Below are positions 8,901-16,235 of a DNA stretch of 64,000 nucleotides, in pieces (position 1 is the first letter of the stretch; each line of letters begins with the position of its first letter). Where the stretch lies: NCBI RefSeq assembly GCF_014673495.1, contig NZ_CP051006.1:8059001-8123000 (forward strand), given 5' to 3'. The notes under the pieces were generated by a model. It ran no database searches. It was not told the origin of the DNA and was given only the letters and a program-made list of their open reading frames with translations. This stretch comes from Streptomyces griseofuscus. GTDB taxonomy: Bacteria > Actinomycetota > Actinomycetes > Streptomycetales > Streptomycetaceae. Position numbers and translations under genes: made by a program.

Positions 8901-9155
8901 CAGCGACTCGACCAGGTACTCGAAGTACTCGACATGGCCGCCCTGGTACGAGGAGACGGCCACGCCGTGCGCGTCCTCCTCCAGCGCCGCGTTCACGACC
9001 TCCTGCACCGACCGGTTGTGCCCGAGATGGATCACTTCGGCGCCCTGGGACTGGAAGATGCGCCGCATGATGTTGATCGACGCGTCGTGCCCGTCGAACA
9101 GAGCGGATGCGGTGACCAGGCGTACGGGGTGCACGGGGGAGTGCAGTTCGCTCAT
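5925..9155 (-). CDS. icmF: Fused isobutyryl-CoA mutase IcmF, 1076 aa
   Basis: An adenosylcobalamin enzyme that interconverts isobutyryl-CoA and n-butyryl-CoA, with its G-protein chaperone built in. The order is: B12-binding domain at residues 10-145 (DGHDASINIM with the lower-ligand His24), a MeaI-like GTPase at about 190-420 with P-loop GITGTGGSGKSS and the later NKFERRG motif, a linker, and the substrate-binding TIM-barrel mutase domain to the C-terminus. The length fits the IcmF family. The open frame continues far upstream, but ATG 9155 with GGAAGG in front is the start that fits the family. An 18-base palindrome lies upstream, between this gene and the divergent acyl-CoA dehydrogenase, suggesting joint control of branched-chain acyl-CoA metabolism. 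Confidence 0.95.
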   Translation of the reverse strand: MSELHSPVHPVRLVTASALFDGHDASINIMRRIFQSQGAEVIHLGHNRSVQEVVNAALEEDAHGVAVSSYQGGHVEYFEYLVESLRERGAEHIRVVGGGGGVIVPEEITRLRAHGVTIFSPEDGQRMGLAGMINSVVRDCDFDLWEGKPADADAVLAGDRFATARAITGAELGKLPPEFLARLRTAAAGRVVPVLGITGTGGSGKSSLTDELVRRFRVDQQDKLRIAVIAVDPTRRRGGGALLGDRIRMNSLDGNRVFFRSLATRGSHELPAHLTDVIDVVKAAGYDLVIVETPGIGQGDAAIVPFVDTSLYVMTPEFGAASQLEKIDMLDFADVVAVNKFERRGAKDALRDVSRQLVRNREAFDKRPEEMPVYGTSAATFHDDGVTALFQHLKSALDEKGLHLQEGTLAPVDVRHSSGIRQVVPADRVRYLAEITEAVRAYHAETEVLAEAARRVQRLDLVKGELAAAGSDADNVDALLTEARRQLPHEVGEQIENWPAVVASYSGDEQVVKIRDREIRTKLTRESLSGNKVPRVALPRFTDHGELVRFWRRENLPGYFPFTAGVFPFKRDGEDPARMFAGEGDPFRTNRRFKLLSEGQPATRLSTAFDSVTLYGRDPGERPDVYGKVGTSGVSVANLDDMKALYDGFDLIAPTTSVSMTINGPAPTVLAFFLNTAIDQQIERFRAAEGRDPSAEEAEQLRAHALASVRGTVQADILKEDQGQNTCLFSTEFSLRMMADIQEWFIAHKVRNFYSVSISGYHIAEAGANPISQLAFTLANGFTYVEAYLARGMDVDDFAPNLSFFFSNGMDPEYSVLGRVARRIWAVAMKRKYGANERSQKLKYHVQTSGRSLHAQEMDFNDIRTTLQALIAIYDNCNSLHTNAYDEAVTTPTEESVRRALAIQLIINREWGLAMNENPLQGSFIIDELTDLVEEAVLLEFERISERGGVLGAMETGYQRGRIQDESMLYEQRKHDGSLPIIGVNTFRNPHTEGAEPGAIELARATEQEKRSQLERVHDFQARHQQEAHTALNALKAAAVAGDNVFSVLMDAARVCTLQQITEAFFEVGGQYRRNV

Positions 9156-9199
9156 CGGGGGCCTTCCGGGACAGGTCGAGGGGACGCTGATCAGATAAA

Positions 9200-9217
9200 T
9201 ACTAGGACGTCCTAGTA
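9200..9217. promoter_or_regulatory. 18-bp perfect palindrome between icmF and acyl-CoA dehydrogenase
   Basis: The sequence TACTAGGACGTCCTAGTA is a perfect dyad 45 bases upstream of icmF and 224 bases upstream of the divergent dehydrogenase. On the minus strand it runs into TATTTAT, a possible -10 for icmF. The size and symmetry fit a TetR-family operator, and a TetR gene lies at 10636. The assignment to that regulator is inference. Confidence 0.65.
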
Positions 9218-9440
9218 AAACGCAGTAGTCGGTCCGGATGTGAGCAGCGGCACACTCGGCGACACCTCTTTGTGAATCCGGATCAGTGTGCGGGTGCGGC
9301 GCAACGGGTTCCGGTCGCCCCGCTCCGCCCGCCGCCAGTTCACCACTTTCGCCGCAAGTGAATCCCGAGTAGTCTCCGCTGGCGCATTCGGTCGCACGAC
9401 GGCACCGCCGCGGTTCACGATCCCTCTGAGAAAGCTGATC

Positions 9441-10589
9441 ATGAAGCGAACCCTTTTCGAAGCCGAGCACGAGGACTACCGCGAGAGCGTGCGGGCCTTC
9501 ATCACCAAGCATGTGGTGCCGCACTACGCGGACTGGGACAAGGCGGGCATCGTGCCCCGTGAGCTGTTCACCGGTCTGGGCGAACTCGGCGCGCTCGGCA
9601 TCGCCGTGCCAGAGGAGTTCGGCGGCGCGGGGATCAAGGACTTCCGCTACAACACGATCCTGCACGAGGAGGGCGCGCGGGTGGGCGCCATCCCGGCGAT
9701 CCTCGGACCGACCCTGCACGCGGACGTGGTCCTGCCCTACTTCCTCGACCAGACGAACGACGAGCAGAAGGCGCGCTGGCTGCCCGGCATCGCCTCCGGT
9801 GAGACGATCACGGCGGTCGCGATGACCGAGCCCGGCACCGGTTCCGACCTGTCCGGCATCCGCACCAAGGCGGTCCGCGACGGCGACCACTACGTCATCG
9901 ACGGCGCGAAGACGTTCATCACCAACGGCATCAACGCGGACCTGGTCGTCGTCGCCGTGCGCACCGGCGAGCACCCGCACCGCGGGCTCAGCCTGATCGT
10001 CGTGGAGCGCGGCACCCCGGGCTTCGAGCGCGGCCGCAAGCTGGAGAAGGTCGGTCTGCACGCCCAGGACACCGCCGAGCTGGTCTTCACCGGCGCCAGG
10101 GTGCCGGCGGCCAACCTGCTGGGCGCGGAGGGCGAGGGCTTCTTCGCCCTGACGCGCAATCTCGCGCAGGAGCGGATGTCGGTCGCGATCGCCGGCCTGG
10201 CGCAGGCGGTGGCGGCCTTCGACTGGACCGTCGAGTACGTGCGCGAGCGCAAGGCGTTCGGCAAGCCGATCGGCTCCCTCCAGGTGATCCGGCACCGGCT
10301 CGCCGAGCTGGACACCGAGATCGAGATCGCCCAGCACTACCTCGACCGCTGTGTACTCGCCCTGAACTCGGGTGAGTTGACGGTCGTCGACGCCGCCAAG
10401 GCCAAGTGGTGGTGCACCGAGTTGCAGGGCCGGGTCATGGACGCCTGCGTCCAGCTGCACGGCGGATACGGCTACATGCTGGAGTACCCGATCGCGCGCG
10501 CCTGGCAGGACAGTAGGGTGAGCCGGATCTACGCGGGCACGACCGAGATCATGAAGGAGATCGTCGGCCGTTCGCTGGAACTCGGCTAG
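9441..10589 (+). CDS. Acyl-CoA dehydrogenase, 382 aa
   Basis: An FAD enzyme that forms the alpha-beta double bond of acyl-CoA substrates. It shows both family signatures: MTEPGTGSDL in the middle domain, and the QLHGGYGYM and YAGTTEIMKEI blocks at the C-terminus, with the usual catalytic Glu region. At 382 residues it has the normal length. The ATG at 9441 begins MKRTLFEAEHEDYRE, as in relatives; the upstream frame is not family-like. The gene is divergent from icmF and followed after 46 bases by a tandem TetR regulator, so a role in branched or short acyl-CoA breakdown is likely. The exact substrate cannot be read. Confidence 0.93.
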   Translation: MKRTLFEAEHEDYRESVRAFITKHVVPHYADWDKAGIVPRELFTGLGELGALGIAVPEEFGGAGIKDFRYNTILHEEGARVGAIPAILGPTLHADVVLPYFLDQTNDEQKARWLPGIASGETITAVAMTEPGTGSDLSGIRTKAVRDGDHYVIDGAKTFITNGINADLVVVAVRTGEHPHRGLSLIVVERGTPGFERGRKLEKVGLHAQDTAELVFTGARVPAANLLGAEGEGFFALTRNLAQERMSVAIAGLAQAVAAFDWTVEYVRERKAFGKPIGSLQVIRHRLAELDTEIEIAQHYLDRCVLALNSGELTVVDAAKAKWWCTELQGRVMDACVQLHGGYGYMLEYPIARAWQDSRVSRIYAGTTEIMKEIVGRSLELG

Positions 10590-10635
10590 ACAGCCGGTCC
10601 AGGATGAGTCGGCTCGCTGTCTGGAGGTGCCGGTG

Positions 10636-12075
10636 ATGATCGAGGTCGGGACGGAGCCGGGGACCGGCGTGGAGCCGCTCGCGCCGCGTGGTGCGGCGAC
10701 GAGGGCCGGCGTGGAATCGGTCGCGTCGGCTGGTACGGCGGTGGCAGCCGCCGGTGTGGAGACGGCGGCTCCGGGTGGTACGGCGACGGTGGGGTCCGGT
10801 GTCGAGTCGGTCGGCTCCGGTGGTACGGCGACGGTGGGGTCCGGTGTCGAGTCGGTCGGCCCCGGCGCTACGGCCGCGGCGGGACCCGGTGCGGAGCCCG
10901 CCGCCCCGCTCGTGCGGGCGACGCGGCCGCGCAATCGCCGGGAGCTGATCATCGCCGCCGCGCGCGAGCTGTTCTCCCGGGACGGCTACGCCAACGCGGC
11001 GATGAGCGACATCGCGGCGGCCGTGGGCATCGGCCCCTCCGCCCTGTACCGGCACTTCGGCGGCAAGCAGGAACTGCTGCACGCCGTCGTCTCCGAGGCC
11101 CTCGACTCCTGTCTGGCCGGCCTGTACCCGGCCGGGCCCGGCGAACTCGACGTCCTGGTACGGGACTTCGCCGAGTCCGCGCTCGCCCGGCGCGAACTGG
11201 GTGTGCTCTGGCAGCGCGAGGCCCGGCATCTGCCCGCCGAGCAGTACGCGGAACTCACCCGCCGGCTGCACGCGGCCCGGCGCACCCTCGCCGGGCAGCT
11301 GACCGCCGCCCGGCCGGAGCTGGACCCCGCCCACACCGAGCTGCTGTCCTGGGGCACGCTCGGGGTGGCGGCGAGCCTCGCCTACCAGCGGGTGGAACTG
11401 ACGTCGCCGGACCTCGTCGCGCGTCTGATGCACCGCGTGGCCACATCGGTCCCGCCCGGACTCGGTGAGCCCCGGCTCGACGCGCCCCGCGGCACCCTGC
11501 GCCACCGCTCCCGCCGGGAGGCCCTGCTCGCCGCCGCGACCGAGCTGTTCGCCGAGCGCGGCTACGCCTCGGTCAGCCTGGAGGACACCGGCGCGGCCGT
11601 CGGGATCGCCGGGCAGAGCATCTACCACCACTTCGCCAGCAAGCACGACCTCCTCGCCACCGCCGTGCACCGGGGCGTCGAACGGCTGTGGGTCGACCTG
11701 GCCGAGGTGCTCGCCCCGGCACGGGACCACGCGGACGCGCTACGACACCTGGTGTGGCGCTACATCCGCATGGCGCTGGTCTCCCGGCATCTGGTGACCG
11801 TGATCGCCACCGAGGCCGAGCACCTCCAGGAGGCGGACCGGCTGCGCACCCGGCAGTTCCAGCGCGACTACATCGCCGAATGGCTGCACCTGCTGCACGC
11901 GGTCCACCCGGCCATGACGCCGGCCGAGGCCCGCGTGCGGGTGCAGACCGTCCTCACCGTCGTCAATGACGTGGCCCGCACGCCCCGGCTCGCCACCCGG
12001 CCGGGCATAGGCCGGGCTCTGTATCAACTGGGCTGCGAACTCCTTGAGTTGGAGGCCGGTCCGCTGCCGGAGTGA
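10636..12075 (+). CDS. Tandem TetR regulator with repeat-rich N-terminus, 479 aa
   Basis: Two complete TetR-type DNA-binding modules are fused in one chain: the first at about residues 100-145 (ARELFSRDGYANAAMSDIAAAVG, then ALYRHF) and the second at about 288-335 (TELFAERGYASVSLEDTGAAVG, then SIYHHF), each followed by a helical ligand-binding region. The first 95 residues are a Gly/Ala/Val-rich linker made of about six degenerate 15-residue repeats. At DNA level, 10774-10818 and 10819-10863 are almost identical 45-base units. ATG 10636 is chosen with GGAGG eight bases upstream; GTG starts at 10627 and 10633 are possible. It probably regulates the neighbouring acyl-CoA genes. Confidence 0.85.
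   Translation: MIEVGTEPGTGVEPLAPRGAATRAGVESVASAGTAVAAAGVETAAPGGTATVGSGVESVGSGGTATVGSGVESVGPGATAAAGPGAEPAAPLVRATRPRNRRELIIAAARELFSRDGYANAAMSDIAAAVGIGPSALYRHFGGKQELLHAVVSEALDSCLAGLYPAGPGELDVLVRDFAESALARRELGVLWQREARHLPAEQYAELTRRLHAARRTLAGQLTAARPELDPAHTELLSWGTLGVAASLAYQRVELTSPDLVARLMHRVATSVPPGLGEPRLDAPRGTLRHRSRREALLAAATELFAERGYASVSLEDTGAAVGIAGQSIYHHFASKHDLLATAVHRGVERLWVDLAEVLAPARDHADALRHLVWRYIRMALVSRHLVTVIATEAEHLQEADRLRTRQFQRDYIAEWLHLLHAVHPAMTPAEARVRVQTVLTVVNDVARTPRLATRPGIGRALYQLGCELLELEAGPLPE
10774..10863 (+). repeat. Tandem 45-bp repeat inside the TetR gene
   Basis: Two 45-base units, identical except for one base, lie head to tail and are flanked by more diverged copies. They encode the 15-residue unit GTATVGSGVESVGSG in the disordered N-terminal extension of the tandem TetR protein. 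The repeat stays in frame, so copy-number changes would lengthen or shorten the linker without breaking the gene. Confidence 0.9.
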
Positions 12076-12083
12076 CGTCCGGC

Positions 12084-12458
12084 CTACCGCGATCCCGCCG
12101 CCACCGGCTGCGGGCCCGCCTCGATCACGATGTCCAGCAGGGCGCGCGACGCCTGGAGATCGTCGATCGCCCGGCTGATCCGCTCCCGCTCCCCGCGCAG
12201 CCCCGCGACGAGGTCCGCGCAGACCGGCACCAGCCGCTCGCCCTCCTCGCGGACACAGGGCAGCACCTTCGCGATGGTGTCCGTGGTGAGTCCGGCTGCG
12301 AGCAGGGCGCGGATCCGGCGGACCGTCTCGACGTCCTGCTCCCCGTAGACGCGGTACCCGCTGGGCAGGCGCTCCGGCGTCAGCAGGCCCTGCTCCTCGT
12401 AGTAGCGCAGCAGTCGCTCGCTGACCCCCGTGCGCCGCACCATCTCACCGATCCGCAT
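12084..12458 (-). CDS. MerR-family regulator, 124 aa
   Basis: A short MerR activator. The N-terminal winged helix-turn-helix is MRIGEMVRRTGVSERLLRYYEEQGLL, with the LRYYE signature, followed by a helical dimerization segment ending in an Asp/Ala-rich tail. It has no obvious metal or drug-binding domain, as is typical of small MerR proteins that control a neighbouring oxidoreductase. It is divergently transcribed from the NADP-dependent oxidoreductase at 12577. The shared intergenic region contains a promoter with an extended spacer, the usual MerR target. Confidence 0.9.
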   Translation of the reverse strand: MRIGEMVRRTGVSERLLRYYEEQGLLTPERLPSGYRVYGEQDVETVRRIRALLAAGLTTDTIAKVLPCVREEGERLVPVCADLVAGLRGERERISRAIDDLQASRALLDIVIEAGPQPVAAGSR

Positions 12459-12473
12459 GGCGGCCTCCCCGGC

Positions 12474-12505
12474 TTGACTCTCACATCGATGTCAGACTTT
12501 AGCGT
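12474..12505 (+). promoter_or_regulatory. MerR-type promoter with overlong spacer
   Basis: A -35 TTGACT (12474-12479) and a -10 TAGCGT (12500-12505) are separated by 20 bases. The spacer is centred on the palindrome ACATCGATGT (12485-12494 approximately) with extended imperfect arms. This is the classical arrangement in which a MerR protein untwists the promoter of the divergent target gene. Confidence 0.7.
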
Positions 12506-12576
12506 GAGCTCCGACGCGGGACCACGACGGCCGCCGCCCGGCCGGAACACGGCCCGGAAGATGAGGAGTTGACGCC

Positions 12577-13497
12577 ATGCGCGCAGTGCGGATCGAAGCA
12601 CACGGCGGGCCCGAGGTGCTCACGGTGCGCGAGATCGCCGCCCCGGGGCCGGAGTCGGGGCCGGCGTCGGACGGGAAGCCGGAGCCGGACGTGGCCGCGG
12701 GTGAGGTGCTGGTGCGGACCGTCGCGAGCAGTCTGAACCCGGTGGACTGGAAGACCCGGGCCTGGGACGTGGGCCCGGCCCTGCCGGCGACGCTGGGCTG
12801 GGACCTGGCCGGGATCGTCGTGGCGAGTTCCGCGCCGGAGTTCGCGGTCGGCGACCGGGTGATCGCGATGTCCGCGCAGGTCGCCACCGGCCTGGGCACC
12901 TGGGCCGAACTGGTCCGCCTGCCGGTACGGCTGCTCGCCCACGCCCCCAGGACGCTCACCCTGGCCGAGGCCGCGACACTGCCGCTCGCCGGGACCACGG
13001 CGGTACAGGCCCTCGCGGCGCTGCGCCCGGAGAGCCGCACCCGGCTCCTGGTCACCGGGGCCGCGGGCGCGGTGGGCGGTCTGGCGGTCCAACTGGCCCG
13101 GCAGGCGGGGGTGTCGGTCGACGGGCTGGTCTCCCGCCCCGAACACACCGAAGTCGTGCGCGAGTTCGGCGCCGCGACCGTGACGCACTCCGTCGCGGAG
13201 CTTCCCCAGGGGGCGTACGACGCGGTGCTCGACACCGCGGGCGTCGACGTCACCCGGGCGCTCGCCGACGGCGGGTCGTACATCTCGGTCTCCGACGCGC
13301 CCCTGCCGGACGCCCCGGGCGCCGCGAAGAGTTATGTCCAGGAGAGCGGCAAGGACCTGGCGGAACTGGTGGGCCTGGTCGACGCGGGGCGGCTGAAGGT
13401 GCGGGTGGCCGCGTACTATCCCCTGTCGGAGGTGCGCGCGGCCCATGAGCGGTTCGAGGCCGGTGGTCTGTCGGGCAAGGTCGTGCTGCTGTTCTGA
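12577..13497 (+). CDS. NADP-dependent zinc-independent oxidoreductase (quinone reductase type), 306 aa
   Basis: A medium-chain dehydrogenase/reductase. It has a GroES-like N-terminal half (SSLNPVDWKTR, GWDLAGIVV, VGDRVIAM) and a Rossmann half with VTGAAGAVGGLAVQLAR. Structural-zinc Cys residues are absent, which points to the quinone oxidoreductase group. ATG 12577 follows GAGGAGTTGACGCC. It lies behind a MerR-type promoter and divergent from the MerR gene, so induction by a reactive or electrophilic compound is likely. The substrate is not known. Confidence 0.9.
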   Translation: MRAVRIEAHGGPEVLTVREIAAPGPESGPASDGKPEPDVAAGEVLVRTVASSLNPVDWKTRAWDVGPALPATLGWDLAGIVVASSAPEFAVGDRVIAMSAQVATGLGTWAELVRLPVRLLAHAPRTLTLAEAATLPLAGTTAVQALAALRPESRTRLLVTGAAGAVGGLAVQLARQAGVSVDGLVSRPEHTEVVREFGAATVTHSVAELPQGAYDAVLDTAGVDVTRALADGGSYISVSDAPLPDAPGAAKSYVQESGKDLAELVGLVDAGRLKVRVAAYYPLSEVRAAHERFEAGGLSGKVVLLF

Positions 13498-13558
13498 GCC
13501 CGGCCGGTGGCCGGGACCGGGCGGGCGGCGCGGGGCGTTCGTGGCAGGATCTGCCGCC

Positions 13559-14161
13559 ATGGAATTCTCCGAGGTGATCCGCCGCAGGCGCATGGTCAGG
13601 CACTACTCCGACAAGCCGCTGGCGCCCGAGGTGGTCGAGCGGATCCTGGCCTCCGCCCTGCGCGCCCCCTCGGCCGGCTTTTCCCAGGGCTGGGCCTTCC
13701 TCGCCCTGACCGACCCCGCGGACCGCGCCCGCTTCTGGCCCTTCGTGCCCGTGCGGGTGGAGAAGACGCCGACGATGCAGGACGCTCCGCTGGTCGTGGT
13801 GCCGCTGGCCCACAAGGAGGCGTACCTGGACCGCTACGCCCAGCCGGGCAAGGGCTGGGCGGACCGCTCCGAGGCCCGCTGGCCCGCGCCCTACTGGTAC
13901 ATCGACACCGGCATGGCCTCCCTGCTCATGCTGCTGAGCGCCGTCGACGAGGGCCTGGGCGCCTGCTTCTTCGGCATCATGCCGGAACACATCCCGCCGT
14001 TCCGCGAGGAGTTCGGCATCCCCGACGCGTACGACCCCGTCGGCGCCCTCACCATCGGCTACCGCGCCACCGACCTGCCCCCACAGAGCCCCGGCGTCGA
14101 AGCACGGCGCCGTGACGCGGAGGAGGTCATCCACCGGGGGAACTGGGGACGGCACGACTGA
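13559..14161 (+). CDS. Nitroreductase-family protein, 200 aa
   Basis: An FMN-dependent nitroreductase fold. The N-terminal FSEVIRRRRMVRHYSDKPL and the RAPSAGFSQGW segment form the usual FMN-phosphate site, and GLGACFFGIMPEHIP matches the C-terminal cofactor region. The length is normal. The start at 13559 gives the canonical MEFSEVI beginning. It follows the oxidoreductase on the same strand after 61 bases and may be co-transcribed. The natural substrate is unknown; F420 or FMN-dependent roles cannot be separated by reading alone. Confidence 0.88.
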   Translation: MEFSEVIRRRRMVRHYSDKPLAPEVVERILASALRAPSAGFSQGWAFLALTDPADRARFWPFVPVRVEKTPTMQDAPLVVVPLAHKEAYLDRYAQPGKGWADRSEARWPAPYWYIDTGMASLLMLLSAVDEGLGACFFGIMPEHIPPFREEFGIPDAYDPVGALTIGYRATDLPPQSPGVEARRRDAEEVIHRGNWGRHD

Positions 14162-14240
14162 GCCCGCTCCCTTGGCGGACGGGGGCGCACGAAACACACG
14201 AACCAGGAACCGGGCGCCCGCCGCACACGTCTCTCCCACC

Positions 14241-15017
14241 ATGATTTCTCACCCCGCCCCGGCGTCCGCGGTGGCCGTGGATTCGCCGAAGGTCAATGAC
14301 TACACCGGCTTCGCCGAGGCGTACGCGGCCGACAACGAGACCAACCTGCTCAACGCCCACTACGAGCGGCCCGCGATGCTGGATCTCGCCGGGGACGTGG
14401 CCGGGCGGCGGATCCTAGACGTCGGCTGCGGTGCCGGACCCCTGTCCGCGGCGCTGCGGGACCGTGGGGCTCTGGTGAGCGGGTTCGACGCGAGCGCGGG
14501 GATGGTGGAGCTGGCCAGGAGACGGCTCGGCGACGACGCGGACCTCCGGGTGGCCGACCTGGGCAGCCCTCTTCCCTACGCCGACGACACGTTCGACGAC
14601 GTCATGGCGTCCCTCGTGCTGCACTATCTGAAGGACTGGGCACCGGCGCTGTCCGAGTTGCGCCGCGTGCTCAAGCCCGGCGGCCGGCTGATCGCGTCCG
14701 TGGAGCACCCCTTCGCGATGAACCTGATGCACCGCCAAGCCGGCCGCGAGGCCGAGTACAACTACTTCGACACCACCAACTGGACCGACGAGTGGACCAT
14801 GGGCGGCCGTACCGCCCTGATGAGCCGCTGGCACCGGCCGCTGCACGCGATGACCGACGCCTTCACCGCGGCGGGCTTCCGGATCACGGTCATCAGCGAG
14901 CCGGCCCCCGATCCCGCCGCCCGCGAACTGTTCCCCGAAGCCATCGCGGCCGCGCCACGCTTCCTGTGCTTCCTGTTCTTCGTCCTGGAATCCGACCGGG
15001 CCGTCTCCGGCGGCTGA
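14241..15017 (+). CDS. Class I SAM-dependent methyltransferase, 258 aa
   Basis: The fold is shown by motif I ILDVGCGAGPLSAAL, the acidic end of strand 2 GFDASAGMVELAR, motif II DDTFDDVMASLVLHYL and post-motif RRVLKPGGRLIASVEHPF. It belongs to the Methyltransf_11 type of small-molecule methyltransferases, and the length is typical. The substrate is not evident. It is convergent with the barstar-like gene, whose stop is only seven bases away. ATG 14241 is used; the upstream frame is not conserved-looking. Confidence 0.9.
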   Translation: MISHPAPASAVAVDSPKVNDYTGFAEAYAADNETNLLNAHYERPAMLDLAGDVAGRRILDVGCGAGPLSAALRDRGALVSGFDASAGMVELARRRLGDDADLRVADLGSPLPYADDTFDDVMASLVLHYLKDWAPALSELRRVLKPGGRLIASVEHPFAMNLMHRQAGREAEYNYFDTTNWTDEWTMGGRTALMSRWHRPLHAMTDAFTAAGFRITVISEPAPDPAARELFPEAIAAAPRFLCFLFFVLESDRAVSGG

Positions 15018-15023
15018 CGCACC

Positions 15024-16133
15024 TCACGCCAGGGTGACGTCCATGCCTCCGTCGGCCAGGGCTTCGAGGACCGCGGTGAACAGGTCGTAGGGGTCGCCGT
15101 CCGGGGTCAGGGCCCGGGACAGATGTGCCCGTGCGGTGGCCGAGTGCCGCCAGTGCAGGGTCGCGGGGGCGGTGTGGCCGAAGGTGCCGCGCAGGCAGTC
15201 GGCCAGGGCGGCGACGCAGCCGCCGAAGTAGCCGCCAGGACCGTTCACCGCCTCGCCGAGCGCCAGATGGAGGCCCGGTCCGTCGGTGATGTACCGGCCG
15301 TCGAGTTCGTAGGCGTGACCGGCCGGCCGGGCACGGTGGGTGCGTCGGCAGCCCCGTTCCTGGACGAGGCCGAGCCAGGCCCCACGCTGTCTGGTGCCGA
15401 GACCGGTCCAGGCCCCCGGGGTGTCCGGCGCCCCGGCGAGCCACCGTTCCCAGACGGGCCGCGCGTACCCCGGGACGGGCATGCAGAGGCTTTTGTCGAG
15501 CTCCAGGTCGATCAGCTCCGTACCGTACCGGGACGGACGCCAGGCGAAAACCTTGCCGTGGAGCAGGCGTTGGGTGAGCGGCTCCCCCTGGTCGTCGCGT
15601 ATCTCCAGCGCGGCCTCCCCCAGATCCAGGGCCCCCCGGGTGCCCTTCGACAGCGCAGCCCGCAGCCGTTCCGCCGGGGCGAGCCCGCGCAGGACGAGCC
15701 GGGGCGCCGGTGGTTCGGCGGCCGGCAGGACGCGGGTGAACTCCCGGCAGGAGCCCAGCCATCGGCGCCCGTCGTGCACCCGTACGCGCTCCCGATGTCC
15801 CTCGGGCGGCCCCTCGCAGTCGTCCAGGCCGGTGAGTACGAGACTGTCCGTTCCGGGGGAGCGGCCCAGGTCCTGGCTCTCCGCGTCCTCCAGCAGCCAG
15901 GGGCCGAGCGCCTGGTCGTCCGGCACCAGCCACACCCGGTCGCCGACCCAACCGCGCACCCGAGCCCGCGGCGCCCAGCCGAACAACTCGTAGGTCACGC
16001 GCCCGGGATCCCCGAACAACCCCTCGACCTCGGCACAGACGCCGAAGGAACCCCCGTTCTCCGGGTCGGTCAGCGTGTACCGCGACGATCCTCGTGCACC
16101 CGGGAATGATGCCGCGTCCGCATCCCCAACCAC
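15024..16133 (-). CDS. Protein with C-terminal barstar-like domain, about 369 aa
   Basis: The last 85 residues resemble the barstar ribonuclease-inhibitor fold: NGPGGYFGGCVAALADCLRG, then TLHWRHSATARAHL, then DLFTAVLEALADGG, in the order and spacing expected for Streptomyces barstar-like proteins. The first 280 residues include a YELFGWAPRARVRG stretch, two charged variable blocks and no signal or membrane segment; their role is unknown. The start is uncertain: GTG 16133 is the best upstream codon in frame and precedes RYTLTDPENGG, which looks like a family N-terminus. It is head-to-head with the DUF4157 protein gene, which suggests an immunity or inhibitor role, but this is inference. Confidence 0.65.
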   Translation of the reverse strand: MVGDADAASFPGARGSSRYTLTDPENGGSFGVCAEVEGLFGDPGRVTYELFGWAPRARVRGWVGDRVWLVPDDQALGPWLLEDAESQDLGRSPGTDSLVLTGLDDCEGPPEGHRERVRVHDGRRWLGSCREFTRVLPAAEPPAPRLVLRGLAPAERLRAALSKGTRGALDLGEAALEIRDDQGEPLTQRLLHGKVFAWRPSRYGTELIDLELDKSLCMPVPGYARPVWERWLAGAPDTPGAWTGLGTRQRGAWLGLVQERGCRRTHRARPAGHAYELDGRYITDGPGLHLALGEAVNGPGGYFGGCVAALADCLRGTFGHTAPATLHWRHSATARAHLSRALTPDGDPYDLFTAVLEALADGGMDVTLA

Positions 16134-16235
16134 GAGCCACCACCGCCTTTTTGGGCAACTGTTCTGCCCTCGCGTACCTGGCCCCCGTCGCCAAGGGCCT
16201 GTATCCAAGGGGCGGAGCCTAGCGAAGGAGCCCGT

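Noticed and set aside
5883..9215. A very long plus-strand open frame opposite icmF
   Set aside because: It mirrors the codon bias of icmF, its composition is Arg/Gly/Val/Leu-rich without domains, and it has no credible start.
9156..10952. The icmF reading frame stays open for about 600 further codons upstream
   Set aside because: The extension is antisense to the acyl-CoA dehydrogenase and the TetR repeats, has no family similarity, and open antisense frames are normal in high-GC DNA. The family start at 9155 has a ribosome site.
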